The notes beneath the pieces were generated by a model, which saw only the letters and a program-made list of their open reading frames with translations, had not been told where the DNA came from and made no database searches. Below, piece after piece: positions 1 to 8,187 of a DNA stretch of 13,617 bases. This stretch comes from an uncultured Thalassolituus sp. (GTDB taxonomy: Bacteria > Pseudomonadota > Gammaproteobacteria > Pseudomonadales > Oceanobacteraceae). How positions within the stretch are numbered: position 1 is the stretch's first letter; each line of letters begins with the position of its first letter. Location: assembly GCA_913054055.1 (NCBI GenBank), contig CAJXIT010000056.1:1-13617 (forward strand), written 5' to 3'. The position numbers and the translations under genes were made by a program.

Positions 1-2
1 AT

Positions 3-1877
3 GCTTCTGATTTAGTGACAGCCATGGTTCAGAAGTTTTCAGATATGGAAAAGCAATCAAGCAGTGATTTTGAAAACCTGAATCCCAGTGACAAAATTAT
101 TGTCTTGGCTGATGAAGCTCACCGCACCCAATTTGGTGGCCTAGCCAGTACCATCAATGCAACTCTACCTAATGCTCCCAAAATTGGTTTTACCGGCACC
201 CCCCTGCTTAAAACTCAAAAGATGGGACAGGCCTTTGGTGGTTATATTGACCAATATAAAATTAATGAAGCCGTAGATGATGGAGCGACAGTTCGTATAT
301 TGTATGAAGGTCGCGAGGTGAAAACAGAAGTTGCAGGGGATTCACTGGATAACTTATTTGATGAATATTTCAGCGACTATGGCGAAGACGAAAAACGTGT
401 AATTAAAAAGAAATATGGCGTTGAGAAAGCCATTCGTGAAGCCCCTGCTCGTATTCGCTGGGTTTGCTTAGATTTACTCAAACATTATCGAGAGCACATT
501 CAACCGAATGGGTTTAAAGCCATGATTGTAGTGGGCAGCCGGCATGCCGCTACGATATTTAAAAAAACACTGGATGAATTGGGCGCGCCACCTTCTGAGG
601 TAATTATCAGTGGCGATCATAATGATGAGCAGTACATCGCCCAGCATACTGATAAAGCGAAGCAAAAAAAGATCATTGAGAACTTCCCTAAGCCTTTTGG
701 TAACGATAAAAAGAAAAATGATCCTACTGCATTCCTGATTGTTAAAGACATGCTTCTAACCGGCTTTGACGCGCCCATTGCGCAAGTGATGTATATAGAT
801 CGAAAGCTTCAAGATCATACATTGATGCAGGCCATTGCAAGAGTTAATCGAACTTACAAAGGCAAGCAATGCGGCTTTGTTGTGGACTATCACGGTTTAT
901 CCGAATACCTTACTCAAGCACTGGATATGTTCACCAGCGATGATGTAGAGGGCACCTATATTTCGCTTAAAGATGAGATACCAAAACTGAAAGCCACACA
1001 CACCCGAGTGGCAGCATTTTTTAAAGGGATTAAGTCCACTGATGTGGATGACTATGTACTGGCACTGAAAGATGAGGACGTAAGATCACAATTTGAAATA
1101 GCGTTCAAAAAGTTTGCAAAGCAAATGGATATCATCCTACCGGATACGGCAGCAAAGCCATTTGTGGCTGATCTAAAGTTTTGGGGGAAGGTGCATCACA
1201 GCGCTCGTAATCGATACAGAGATGCGGGTTTAGACATATCTGATGCTGGTGAGAAGGTTAGACAGCTTGTTGACCAACATATTCTTTCAACCGGTGTTGA
1301 CCCAAAGATACCCCCCGTTGATTTACTGGCTGCGAATTTTAAAGAGTCAACAGAGGCTGTGAAGTCTGTCGAATCACGTGCCTCTGAAATTGAATCTGCA
1401 ATCAAAGATCACATCACCATAAATTTGGATGAAGATCCCGAGTATTACAAATCACTAAGCTTGCGCCTTCGGGACATTATTCTTAAAACCACTGGCAAAT
1501 GGGAAGAACAAGTTCAGCTGTTAATGGAGCTTGTTGACAATATTGAATCTGAACACCAGCAAGCCGCTTCAGATCTGGATTTATCAGAGACTGAATTTTC
1601 TTTCTACAACATACTTCTGGCTGAAGTCACCTCTGCCCGTGATAGCAGTGTTGTAAGTGAAGAGCTTCACAGTGAAATTATTGATACCACACGAGCCTTG
1701 GTAAGCATATTTGATGAGGCCACTCAAATCATTGATTTCTTTAATAAGCCAGATGAAATGAAGCGCATGAAAAAAGAGATCAAACGCGCGGTACTGGACA
1801 CCTCATTTGGCGAGAAAGAAATTGTAGGCATCTTACAAGAGCGCTTTATGGAATTAGGCAAGGTGAAGTTTAAGTGA
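3..1877 (+). CDS. hsdR: Type I restriction enzyme R subunit (HsdR), C-terminal part
   Basis: This is the motor and C-terminal part of the restriction subunit of a type I restriction-modification complex, which translocates unmodified DNA using ATP before cleavage. The frame is open from base 3 with no start, so the gene begins left of the window; the N-terminal nuclease domain and Walker A are missing. Visible SF2 helicase motifs are DEAH (111-122), the GFTGTP motif III (186-203), GFDAP (762-776) and the QAIARVNR motif VI (828-851). A long helical C-terminal region follows, as in EcoR124I-type HsdR proteins. About 588 residues follow the DEAH box, close to what I expect for that class, so roughly 370-400 residues are off-window. 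The stop overlaps the next gene, indicating translational coupling. Family assignment is secure; specificity cannot be read because HsdS is not here. Confidence 0.95.
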   Translation, partial: ASDLVTAMVQKFSDMEKQSSSDFENLNPSDKIIVLADEAHRTQFGGLASTINATLPNAPKIGFTGTPLLKTQKMGQAFGGYIDQYKINEAVDDGATVRILYEGREVKTEVAGDSLDNLFDEYFSDYGEDEKRVIKKKYGVEKAIREAPARIRWVCLDLLKHYREHIQPNGFKAMIVVGSRHAATIFKKTLDELGAPPSEVIISGDHNDEQYIAQHTDKAKQKKIIENFPKPFGNDKKKNDPTAFLIVKDMLLTGFDAPIAQVMYIDRKLQDHTLMQAIARVNRTYKGKQCGFVVDYHGLSEYLTQALDMFTSDDVEGTYISLKDEIPKLKATHTRVAAFFKGIKSTDVDDYVLALKDEDVRSQFEIAFKKFAKQMDIILPDTAAKPFVADLKFWGKVHHSARNRYRDAGLDISDAGEKVRQLVDQHILSTGVDPKIPPVDLLAANFKESTEAVKSVESRASEIESAIKDHITINLDEDPEYYKSLSLRLRDIILKTTGKWEEQVQLLMELVDNIESEHQQAASDLDLSETEFSFYNILLAEVTSARDSSVVSEELHSEIIDTTRALVSIFDEATQIIDFFNKPDEMKRMKKEIKRAVLDTSFGEKEIVGILQERFMELGKVKFK

Positions 1878-2584
1878 TGGCATCACCTGAATATATTGAG
1901 AACGACCATTTCATTGTTGAAGTGATTCGAACACAACGCCTAAAGTCTGCAGATATTCGTGTTGAAGATGGCGCAGTGTCAATAGTTGTCCCCTCTGCTT
2001 TAGAAACGAAACGCATTGCACAACTGGTGGATGACAAAAAGACATGGATAAAGAATAAAATCAGTCGCCATAAGGAAGCTCAACCCGCTAGCCTTAAGAA
2101 ATTCACTTCGGGCGAGTCATTCTCTTACCTAGGAAAGAACTACCGCTTAAAAGTCCGATCAGGCGCTTTTCAACCGGTGAAATTGGTGAGAGGCTACCTA
2201 ACTGTCACCGTCCCGCATGGCAAGAAAAATCCCGATGCTATCCGTAATGCGCTCGTTCATTGGTATAAAGAAAAAGCTGAGATAAAATTAAAAGAAAAGG
2301 CCGATCGAATCCTGAAAAGTTTTAACGTGTCGCCAAAATCAATCGGCATCAAGTCGTATAAATCTCGCTGGGGTAGTTGCTCTAAAACTGGAAAGATCGA
2401 TTTCAATTGGAAAATCATCATGGCACCCAATCGTATAGTGGACTACGTGGTCGCTCATGAATTGTGTCACCTAAAACATCATGATCACTCACCCAAGTTT
2501 TGGAAAGCCGTTGAACGATTGATCCCTGACTATGCGGAATGCCGCGAGTGGTTAAAGCAACATTCAGAGAGGTTGGAGGTATGA
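1877..2584 (+). CDS. YgjP-like (COG1451) zinc metallopeptidase
   Basis: A 235-residue protein of the YgjP/WLM-like predicted metal-dependent hydrolase family. The zincin motif HELCH is at residues 194-198 (His194, Glu195, His198), with a likely third ligand His204 in the following HSPKFW. The upstream SRWGSCS block is typical of this family. The N-terminal half is a beta-rich domain with no motif I can name. The ATG at 1877 overlaps the hsdR stop by one base (TGATG); a GTG at 1874 would add one residue. A purine-rich AAGGTGAAG upstream serves either. Family members often sit immediately after hsdR in type I restriction loci (established association), and the substrate is unknown. No signal peptide is visible, so the protein is probably cytoplasmic. 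It could be an accessory that processes a restriction subunit or a host protein, but that is inference. Confidence 0.88.
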   Translation: MASPEYIENDHFIVEVIRTQRLKSADIRVEDGAVSIVVPSALETKRIAQLVDDKKTWIKNKISRHKEAQPASLKKFTSGESFSYLGKNYRLKVRSGAFQPVKLVRGYLTVTVPHGKKNPDAIRNALVHWYKEKAEIKLKEKADRILKSFNVSPKSIGIKSYKSRWGSCSKTGKIDFNWKIIMAPNRIVDYVVAHELCHLKHHDHSPKFWKAVERLIPDYAECREWLKQHSERLEV

Positions 2585-3300
2585 CAAAAGCATTATCTGC
2601 CGAGCAACAAATCATCCAAGATAAAGCCATTGCGCACGCTCATAAAATTAAAAAGAAATTTGCCAAAGAATTTACAGACAAGGCGATATTTCCAAAAGAA
2701 GAAAATCCGGTCTCCGTTTTCATGGCAGGTTCTCCCGGAGCTGGAAAAACAGAAGCATCCAAAGCTCTAATAGAAGAATTTAAAGGTGATGTAATTCGGA
2801 TTGATGCAGACGAGTTCAGAAAGCAGTTTGAAGACTACACTGGAGACAACTCATGGCTATTCCAATCGGCGGTATCCATTCTTGTTGAGAAGGTGCATGA
2901 CTTTGTTATTAAAAACTCACAGAGCTTTTTACTGGACGGTACACTAACGAATTACACCAAGGCGGCTCAGAACATAGAAAGATCCATAAAGCGAAAGAGA
3001 ATGGTTCAGATTCTTTATGTATACCAAGATCCAATAAGGGCATGGGAGTTCGTACAAGCTAGAGAAAAGGTGGAAGGCCGTAACATCCCCTTAGGCCGAT
3101 TCATTGAGCAATACTTCAATGCTAGAGAATGCGTCAACAAACTTAAAGAACATTTTGGAGCTGACCTAAAGGTAGACCTACTTGTTCAAGACAGAAGCAA
3201 TCAACTCAGTCGCTATAAGGCTAACATAGATTCTATTGACAACCATGTGAATGAAAAATATACTCCCGCCGCTCTTGAAACCTTGCTCAACAAGGACTAG
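2581..3300 (+). CDS. Zeta-toxin-family P-loop kinase
   Basis: A 239-residue P-loop protein resembling the zeta toxin/UDP-N-acetylglucosamine kinase family. Walker A GSPGAGKT is at residues 50-57. An acidic IDADEFR strand end (Asp75, Asp77) follows, where zeta toxins carry their catalytic aspartate. A hydrophobic strand ending in DGT (119-121) matches the second core strand. The N-terminal 40 residues are Lys-rich and helical. The start at 2581 is chosen because it gives a 4-bp ATGA overlap with the previous stop and has an AGAGAGG ribosome-binding site eight bases upstream; the in-frame ATG at 2539 lies inside the metallopeptidase gene. Third in the operon after hsdR and the metallopeptidase, it is followed by a tiny ORF rather than preceded by an epsilon-like antitoxin. 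It may be a toxin or a nucleotide/sugar kinase acting in defence; the phosphorylated substrate cannot be told from sequence. Confidence 0.82.
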   Translation: MTKALSAEQQIIQDKAIAHAHKIKKKFAKEFTDKAIFPKEENPVSVFMAGSPGAGKTEASKALIEEFKGDVIRIDADEFRKQFEDYTGDNSWLFQSAVSILVEKVHDFVIKNSQSFLLDGTLTNYTKAAQNIERSIKRKRMVQILYVYQDPIRAWEFVQAREKVEGRNIPLGRFIEQYFNARECVNKLKEHFGADLKVDLLVQDRSNQLSRYKANIDSIDNHVNEKYTPAALETLLNKD

Positions 3301-3310
3301 ATTTACAGTT

Positions 3311-3478
3311 ATGATGAAATTACTAAAGAAAAACACAGCCAAAACATCTTCTTTCTCAGAGTTTATGAATAACGCTTCATCAGCTCAGAAGAAAAAGGTA
3401 TATAAAGATGTTCTTAAAAAGGCATCTGACAGCCAAGAGTCTGTAATGGCCAGCGCGAAAGAGATGGTTAGCTGCTAA
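3311..3478 (+). CDS. Small Lys-rich hypothetical protein, possible antitoxin partner
   Basis: A 55-residue ORF (start MMKLLKKNT) beginning 10 bp after the kinase stop and ending just before a strong terminator, so it is the last cistron of the hsdR operon. An AAGGA (3292-3296) lies inside the end of the kinase gene, rather far from the ATG; reinitiation is possible. The ATG at 3311 is preferred over an in-frame ATG at 3251 that lies within the kinase gene. The protein has a basic N-terminus, then FSEFMNNASS and a helix rich in Lys, Val, Ala and Gln (KKKVYKDVLKKASDSQ). No membrane segment, signal peptide or metal site is seen. I have an impression of similar small proteins near zeta-like genes but cannot name a family. 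The antitoxin or regulator role is inferred only from size, charge and position. Confidence 0.65.
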   Translation: MMKLLKKNTAKTSSFSEFMNNASSAQKKKVYKDVLKKASDSQESVMASAKEMVSC

Positions 3479-3503
3479 CAAGCATCACTGCTCCAGCTTA
3501 ATG

Positions 3504-3528
3504 AAAGCACGCTTATGCGTGCTTTTTT
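3504..3528 (+). terminator. Rho-independent terminator of the hsdR operon
   Basis: A perfect 9-bp stem AAAGCACGC / GCGTGCTTT with a TTAT loop, followed by further T residues (six in a row at 3523-3528). It lies 25 bp after the stop of the 55-residue ORF and separates the plus-strand operon from the converging minus-strand integrase unit. Confidence 0.9.
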
Positions 3529-3549
3529 GTGCCCACTGATTATCCCCCG

Positions 3550-3801
3550 TTAGCTTTTAAAGTCATCACCACGTGGGCCTAACTTTCTAGCTACAGGGTC
3601 AAACCACCACATACCAGTAAATACAACTAAAATTGACCAGATTGGTAAAACCCCTAAAGTTGCTAAATACGTGCTCAAAGGCATTCCGATTAACCAGAGT
3701 GCGATAGGAATAACTCCTGCAATACCATTATCCCTATAACTCGCTCTAACCATTAGGCCAAAAAATGCAATGAATAGAATAGCCCCTAGCCACTCAGTCA
3801 T
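3550..3801 (-). CDS. Small three-helix membrane protein, downstream of integrase
   Basis: An 83-residue protein with three hydrophobic segments: about residues 3-20 (EWLGAILFIAFFGLMV), 28-49 (IPIALWLIGMPLSTYLATL) and 53-67 (LPIWSILVVFTGMWW). It ends in a charged cytoplasmic-looking tail (RKLGPRGDDFKS). The ATG at 3801 is preferred because GGAAG lies four bases upstream and it clears the integrase gene by 38 bp. An in-frame ATG at 3888 would give 112 residues and overlap the integrase end by 49 bp in another frame. No signal peptidase site or known motif is seen and I do not recognise the family. It is co-oriented with the integrase and could be read from its transcript. It might be island cargo such as a membrane-acting defence or immunity protein, but nothing in the sequence proves a function. 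Confidence 0.6.
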   Translation of the reverse strand: MTEWLGAILFIAFFGLMVRASYRDNGIAGVIPIALWLIGMPLSTYLATLGVLPIWSILVVFTGMWWFDPVARKLGPRGDDFKS

Positions 3802-3839
3802 CCCACTTCCACAGCCTCCATATTCACTGCAATGTGGCG

Positions 3840-5207
3840 CTAAATAGACGACATATAATCCGCCCACTTCTGCAACCACTGGCGACATTCGTCCTCATAC
3901 CTATGCAAGTTATAAGTACCTTCAATACCCTTGGGGGAGTGCCCCAGTACCGCCTCAGCTACGTCTGCAGGACAGCCAAGCTTTGACAACCCTGTTCGAA
4001 CAGTGCGCCGTAAGTCATGTGGCGACCAATCCTGCATATCATCAGGCCATTTTTGCTGCTCTGAGTACTTACGGCGATTAGGCAAGCGATCAGCATTCTT
4101 TAATTGCCACTTAATCTCGGTAAGTGACTTCTGTTGAATGGGCTTACCTGTATTGGGAGATTCAAATACATAAGTTTGCACTGAGTTCTCACTGACCTGA
4201 AGGCTTCTTAGCAGCTGTGTAGCTTGATCAGATAATTGTACATCTCTGGCAGCTCCATTTTTTGTTTCAGCCAGACTCCATACACCCTTTTCCAAATCTA
4301 TATCCTGCCAGCGGGCACCACAGATTTCCCCGCTCCTGCACGCCGTCCACAATGTCAGCTGCAATATGCATTTTTGCTTATGAGTAAAACCTGACTGAGG
4401 CAACCACTGTATAACACTTGCCAGCTCTTTATCAGTTAGCACGCGTTTACCCTTGCTGGATGTCAGTTTCACCCGCGCCTGATTTAAGCTGGCCCTAGCC
4501 AGTAAGGCTGGATTCGCAAATTCGTCCGAAAAATGCCCAAGGCCAATTGCAAACTCATAAGCTGAACTAAGCTCTCTTAGCACATTCCCCGCTTGTACAT
4601 TAGCCCCTCTATCCACAACCCCCATAATGAGATCAACCACCTGCTTACGAGTCACTTGATCAGCAGGTAAATCTCCCAGCACCCGTACAGCATCACCATA
4701 AAGAGTCCTGCGAACTTCGGCCTGCCCTTTTAGCTTACGCGCTCCCGCAACCTTCTTTTTCTTTGATGGCGCTTTTTTATCTGTGATATAGCGATCCTCT
4801 ATATATTCACTTAAATAAAGCTCAACCAAGCTTTCGATCGAAAAACTCTTCGACTTGGCAGCCTTCACCACCCTTTCCTGCTCAGCTTTGATCGCCTGCT
4901 CTTTTTCCTGCTTTTCCAGCTTTGGACACACTCCTGATCGTCGAAGAGTTTTAAGCTTTTCCAATTCAACCCGAGCAGCCGCCAGCGACACAGCAGGGTA
5001 ATTACCAATTTTTATCTGAGTGAGTTTGCCTGACACAGGGCTTTTATAGCGGTAGAAAAAGGTCTTAACACCGGTGGATCCACATTTCACCCTAAGACCT
5101 GAGTTTTCACCCACATCCGCTTTAATAGGGGAGCTGTGTTTCATGGCCTCAATGGCTTTGGCCGATAGTGGTTTAGAAGGAGTTTTGGTATTCTGTACAG
5201 CGCTCAT
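3840..5207 (-). CDS. P4-type tyrosine recombinase / integrase
   Basis: A 455-residue site-specific recombinase that would catalyse integration and excision of the island. The N-terminal arm-binding domain (DUF4102-like, about residues 13-95) is followed by a Lys/Glu-rich linker, a core-binding domain (about 120-240) and the catalytic domain. The full active-site set is visible: Arg291 (TACRSGE), Lys316 (ETKNG), His397 and Arg400 (SPHDLRRT), His423 (LGHS) and the nucleophile Tyr432 (GTYNLHRY). Length is a little above the usual 400-430 of P4 integrases because of the basic linker near residues 140-160. The start at 5207 has GGAAA just upstream. The gene is transcribed away from mutS and lies at the island edge, as expected for an integrase next to its attachment site. 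Repeats in its promoter suggest autoregulation. It looks intact and potentially active. Confidence 0.95.
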   Translation of the reverse strand: MSAVQNTKTPSKPLSAKAIEAMKHSSPIKADVGENSGLRVKCGSTGVKTFFYRYKSPVSGKLTQIKIGNYPAVSLAAARVELEKLKTLRRSGVCPKLEKQEKEQAIKAEQERVVKAAKSKSFSIESLVELYLSEYIEDRYITDKKAPSKKKKVAGARKLKGQAEVRRTLYGDAVRVLGDLPADQVTRKQVVDLIMGVVDRGANVQAGNVLRELSSAYEFAIGLGHFSDEFANPALLARASLNQARVKLTSSKGKRVLTDKELASVIQWLPQSGFTHKQKCILQLTLWTACRSGEICGARWQDIDLEKGVWSLAETKNGAARDVQLSDQATQLLRSLQVSENSVQTYVFESPNTGKPIQQKSLTEIKWQLKNADRLPNRRKYSEQQKWPDDMQDWSPHDLRRTVRTGLSKLGCPADVAEAVLGHSPKGIEGTYNLHRYEDECRQWLQKWADYMSSI

Positions 5208-5254
5208 GGTTTCCGCTTATTGATATTGGGCGATCTGGCAATATCCGAAAACAG

Positions 5255-5321
5255 GTGTAACTTTTCAGTGATATTAGGTGTAACTTTGCTCTCAAGCCAA
5301 AAGTTACACTAAAAGTTACAC
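5255..5321. repeat. Four 11-bp sites around the integrase promoter
   Basis: Four copies of GTGTAACTTTT. Two are in plus orientation (5255-5265 and 5278-5287, the second ending in G after TTT) and two inverted (5299-5309 and 5311-5321, AAAAGTTACAC). Start-to-start spacing is 23 bp for the direct pair and 12 bp for the inverted pair. The arrangement resembles integrase arm-type sites or operators for an excisionase/repressor. The binding protein is not identified. Confidence 0.75.
5271..5300 (-). promoter_or_regulatory. Probable integrase promoter
   Basis: On the minus strand, TTGGCT (5295-5300) and TAATAT (5271-5276) are separated by 18 bp and lie about 65-90 bp upstream of the integrase ATG. 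One 11-bp repeat lies in the spacer, one overlaps the -35 and one covers the start region, so occupancy would be expected to repress transcription. Both hexamers match the sigma70 consensus only moderately (four of six). Confidence 0.45.
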
Positions 5322-5346
5322 TTATTCATCGGATGTGAGTGAATTC

Positions 5347-5386
5347 CACTAGACTCCTATGGACTCCAGTAGAAACTAGTAAAACA
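5347..5386. repeat. 10-bp-periodic repeat before mutS, candidate attachment region
   Basis: Four consecutive 10-bp units: CACTAGACTC, CTATGGACTC, CAGTAGAAAC, TAGTAAAACA. They share a TAG/TGG-A-A/C core at one-helical-turn spacing. The block lies between the integrase sites and the mutS start, where the island-chromosome junction is expected. Assigning it as the att core is inference; the other island end is not in the window for comparison. Confidence 0.45.
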
Positions 5387-5415
5387 CGTATACCTTTGAT
5401 TTAGAAGTAATAAAC

Positions 5416-8079
5416 ATGATAAAAACAGCCCCCAGCCCAGTAAAATCAAAGGATAGCAAATCCGAACACACACCAATGATGCAGCAGTATTTTGGTCTAA
5501 AAAAAGACCATGAGAATCAGGTGCTGTTTTATCGCATGGGGGATTTTTACGAAATCTTCTTTGATGATGCCAAAAAGTGCGCGCGCCTACTGGATATTAC
5601 CCTGACAGCTCGCGGTAAAACCGGTGGTAATGCTATTCCAATGGCCGGCATTCCGTATCACGCGGCTGAAGGCTATATCGCTAAGTTAGTGAAAATGGGC
5701 GAATCGGTGGCCATTGCCGAACAGATTGGCGACCCTGCCACCAGCAAAGGGCCGGTTGAGCGCAAAGTGGTACGAGTGATTACGCCGGGTACGTTAACCG
5801 ATGAAAGCTTTTTGGATGAGCGCCGCGACAGTTTATTGGTGGCCATTAGCTCTTATGTGGATGGACGCACAGGTAAAGAAAACCACGGCATCTCTACTTT
5901 AGACATCAGCTCTGGTCGCTTTACCGTAATCGAAGTACAAAGCGAAGAAGCCTTATTGGGTGAGATTGAGCGTTTGCGCCCTGCGGAATTATTATTAGCC
6001 CAAGACCAGCCTTTTCCGGCAGCCATTACTGAGCGTGCGGGCTGCCAAACCATGCCCCCTTGGGAATTTGAATACGAAACCGGCTTCCGTTTATTAACCA
6101 CTCAGTTTCAAACCAAAGACCTGCACGGTTTTGGTTGCCAAGATTTTAAACAAGGCATCGAAGCTGCAGGTTGCTTGATTAATTACGCACAAGAAACCCA
6201 GCGTACTGCCCTGCCCCATATTCGTACCATTACGGTTGAACAAGCGGATGACGCCATTGTATTAGACGCGGCTACCCGTAAGAATTTAGAGATCGACATT
6301 AACTTAAATGGCGATGCCGACTTTACCTTGGCTTGGGTACTGGACCGTACTGCTACTGCCATGGGCAGCCGTTTATTGCGCCGCTGGTTGAACCGCCCGT
6401 TGCGCGATCACAAAGTTTTAAAAGCCCGCCAATCTGCCATTGGGGACATGTTAAGCAGCTACGGCTACGAAGACATTCACAGTGTATTAAAACAAATTGG
6501 TGACATAGAACGTATATTAAGCCGAGTGGCATTACGCTCGGCCCGCCCTAGAGATTTAGCCCGTTTGCGTGATGCGCTGGCAGTATTGCCTTCGCTGCAA
6601 TCGGCCATGGCATCGGTTGAATCCGATCCGATTACCGCCATTGCCAAGCGTGTGGCCACTTACCCAGATACGGTAAGCACGTTAGAAAAAGCCATTATTG
6701 AAAACCCGCCTGTGGTGATTCGTGACGGCGGTGTGATTGCTGAAGGGTACGATGAAGAGTTAGATGAGCTGCGCGGCATCAGTGAAAACGCCGGTCAGTT
6801 TTTAATTGATATTGAAACCCGCGAGCGCGAAGCCACCGGCATCAGCACCTTAAAAGTGGGTTACAACCGCGTGCATGGTTATTACATTGAAATCAGTAAG
6901 GCTCAATCGGATAAAGCCCCTACCGAATATGTACGTCGCCAAACTCTGAAAAATGCTGAACGCTTTATCACCCCTGAACTTAAAGAGTTTGAAGACAAAG
7001 CCCTTTCAAGTAAAAGCCGTGCCTTGTCTCGCGAAAAAGCCATTTACGAAGAGCTGGTTGAATTATTAGCTCAGCAAATTGCAGAACTGCAAGAAACCGC
7101 ATCGGCCATTTCTGAATTAGACGTGCTTTCTAACTTGGCCGAGCGAGCAACCACTCAGCAATACGTTTGCCCTAATTTAACCGATGCCCCTGGTATCGAC
7201 ATTCAGCAAGGTCGCCACCCTGTGGTTGAGGCCGTGATTGAAGACCCGTTTGTTGCCAATAACATTGTATTTAACCAAGACCGCAAGATGTTGATCATCA
7301 CGGGTCCGAACATGGGTGGTAAATCTACCTATATGCGCCAAGCTGCGCACATCGCACTGATGGCTCACATTGGCAGTTACGTGCCAGCTGACAGTGCCAC
7401 CATTGGTAATATTGACCGTATCTTTACGCGCATGGGTTCAAGTGATGATGTGGCCGGTGGCCGTTCTACCTTTATGGTGGAAATGACCGAAACCGCAAAC
7501 ATCTTGCATCACGCCACCGAAAACAGCTTGGTATTAATGGATGAAGTGGGCCGAGGCACCAGTACCTTTGATGGCCTTTCATTGGCTTGGTCATGCGCCG
7601 AGCATCTGGCCCAGCATACTGGGGCGTACACCTTATTTGCCACTCACTATTTTGAAATGACACAGCTAACAGAGAGCAATGCAGGGGTAGTGAACGTTCA
7701 CTTAACCGCCACTGAGCACAAAGACCACATAGTATTTTTGCATCATGTGGAAGATGGCCCTGCCAGCCAGAGCTATGGTCTACAAGTGGCCAAATTAGCG
7801 GGTGTGCCCGATGGTGTGATCGCGCAAGCCAAAGACAAGCTAGTGAGTTTGGAAAATGGTCAGGTGGATGTACAACAGCAAGTTGCTAAATCAGCTGCGG
7901 CACCTGCGGTAAAAGCCCAACCTGCTAATGTGGAAGAGCCTGTGTTTCAAAGCGACATGTTTGCCGTGGCTGAGCCATCTAAGGTGGAGTTGGCGCTAGA
8001 AGATATCAGCCCTGACGACTTAACCCCACGAGAAGCATTAGAAGCGCTATACGAGCTAAAGAAACAATTAAATAGCTGA
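5416..8079 (+). CDS. mutS: DNA mismatch repair protein MutS
   Basis: Full-length 887-residue MutS, which recognises mismatches and small loops and recruits MutL. The mismatch-contacting Phe-x-Glu is at 44-46 in GDFYEIF. The ABC-type ATPase has Walker A GPNMGGKS at 630-637 and Walker B LVLMDE at 705-710, followed by GRGTST (712-717). The C-terminus carries a beta-clamp-like QSDMF (845-849) and a DDLTPREALEALYELKKQL block matching the tetramerisation helix of E. coli MutS. The conserved HTPMMQQY starts at residue 18, so the N-terminus is several residues longer than in E. coli; an alternative start near the ATG at 5476 would remove conserved residues, so 5416 is kept. The ribosome site is weak (AGAAG). 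The gene starts only ~30 bp after the periodic repeat at the island edge, so its native promoter may have been displaced or replaced. Confidence 0.98.
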   Translation: MIKTAPSPVKSKDSKSEHTPMMQQYFGLKKDHENQVLFYRMGDFYEIFFDDAKKCARLLDITLTARGKTGGNAIPMAGIPYHAAEGYIAKLVKMGESVAIAEQIGDPATSKGPVERKVVRVITPGTLTDESFLDERRDSLLVAISSYVDGRTGKENHGISTLDISSGRFTVIEVQSEEALLGEIERLRPAELLLAQDQPFPAAITERAGCQTMPPWEFEYETGFRLLTTQFQTKDLHGFGCQDFKQGIEAAGCLINYAQETQRTALPHIRTITVEQADDAIVLDAATRKNLEIDINLNGDADFTLAWVLDRTATAMGSRLLRRWLNRPLRDHKVLKARQSAIGDMLSSYGYEDIHSVLKQIGDIERILSRVALRSARPRDLARLRDALAVLPSLQSAMASVESDPITAIAKRVATYPDTVSTLEKAIIENPPVVIRDGGVIAEGYDEELDELRGISENAGQFLIDIETREREATGISTLKVGYNRVHGYYIEISKAQSDKAPTEYVRRQTLKNAERFITPELKEFEDKALSSKSRALSREKAIYEELVELLAQQIAELQETASAISELDVLSNLAERATTQQYVCPNLTDAPGIDIQQGRHPVVEAVIEDPFVANNIVFNQDRKMLIITGPNMGGKSTYMRQAAHIALMAHIGSYVPADSATIGNIDRIFTRMGSSDDVAGGRSTFMVEMTETANILHHATENSLVLMDEVGRGTSTFDGLSLAWSCAEHLAQHTGAYTLFATHYFEMTQLTESNAGVVNVHLTATEHKDHIVFLHHVEDGPASQSYGLQVAKLAGVPDGVIAQAKDKLVSLENGQVDVQQQVAKSAAAPAVKAQPANVEEPVFQSDMFAVAEPSKVELALEDISPDDLTPREALEALYELKKQLNS

Positions 8080-8187
8080 TCTATGGGGCTATATACAGAA
8101 AACCGATAGTTCTCATAACTTTAAACAGTTTTAAAGCTATAGAAGTATGCTGTATAACGTGCACCTAGAATAAATTGCATACGATAT

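Noticed and set aside
2539..2580. Upstream ATG extending the zeta-like kinase by 14 residues
   Set aside because: It lies inside the metallopeptidase gene in another frame; the ATGA overlap and AGAGAGG site favour the start at 2581.
3251..3310. Upstream ATG extending the 55-residue ORF by 20 residues
   Set aside because: It lies inside the kinase gene, and the extension is a shadow of that coding sequence.
8119..8136. AT-rich inverted repeat CTTTAAA-CAGT-TTTAAAG as a mutS terminator
   Set aside because: It is weak, with no GC pairs beyond the ends and no following T-run.
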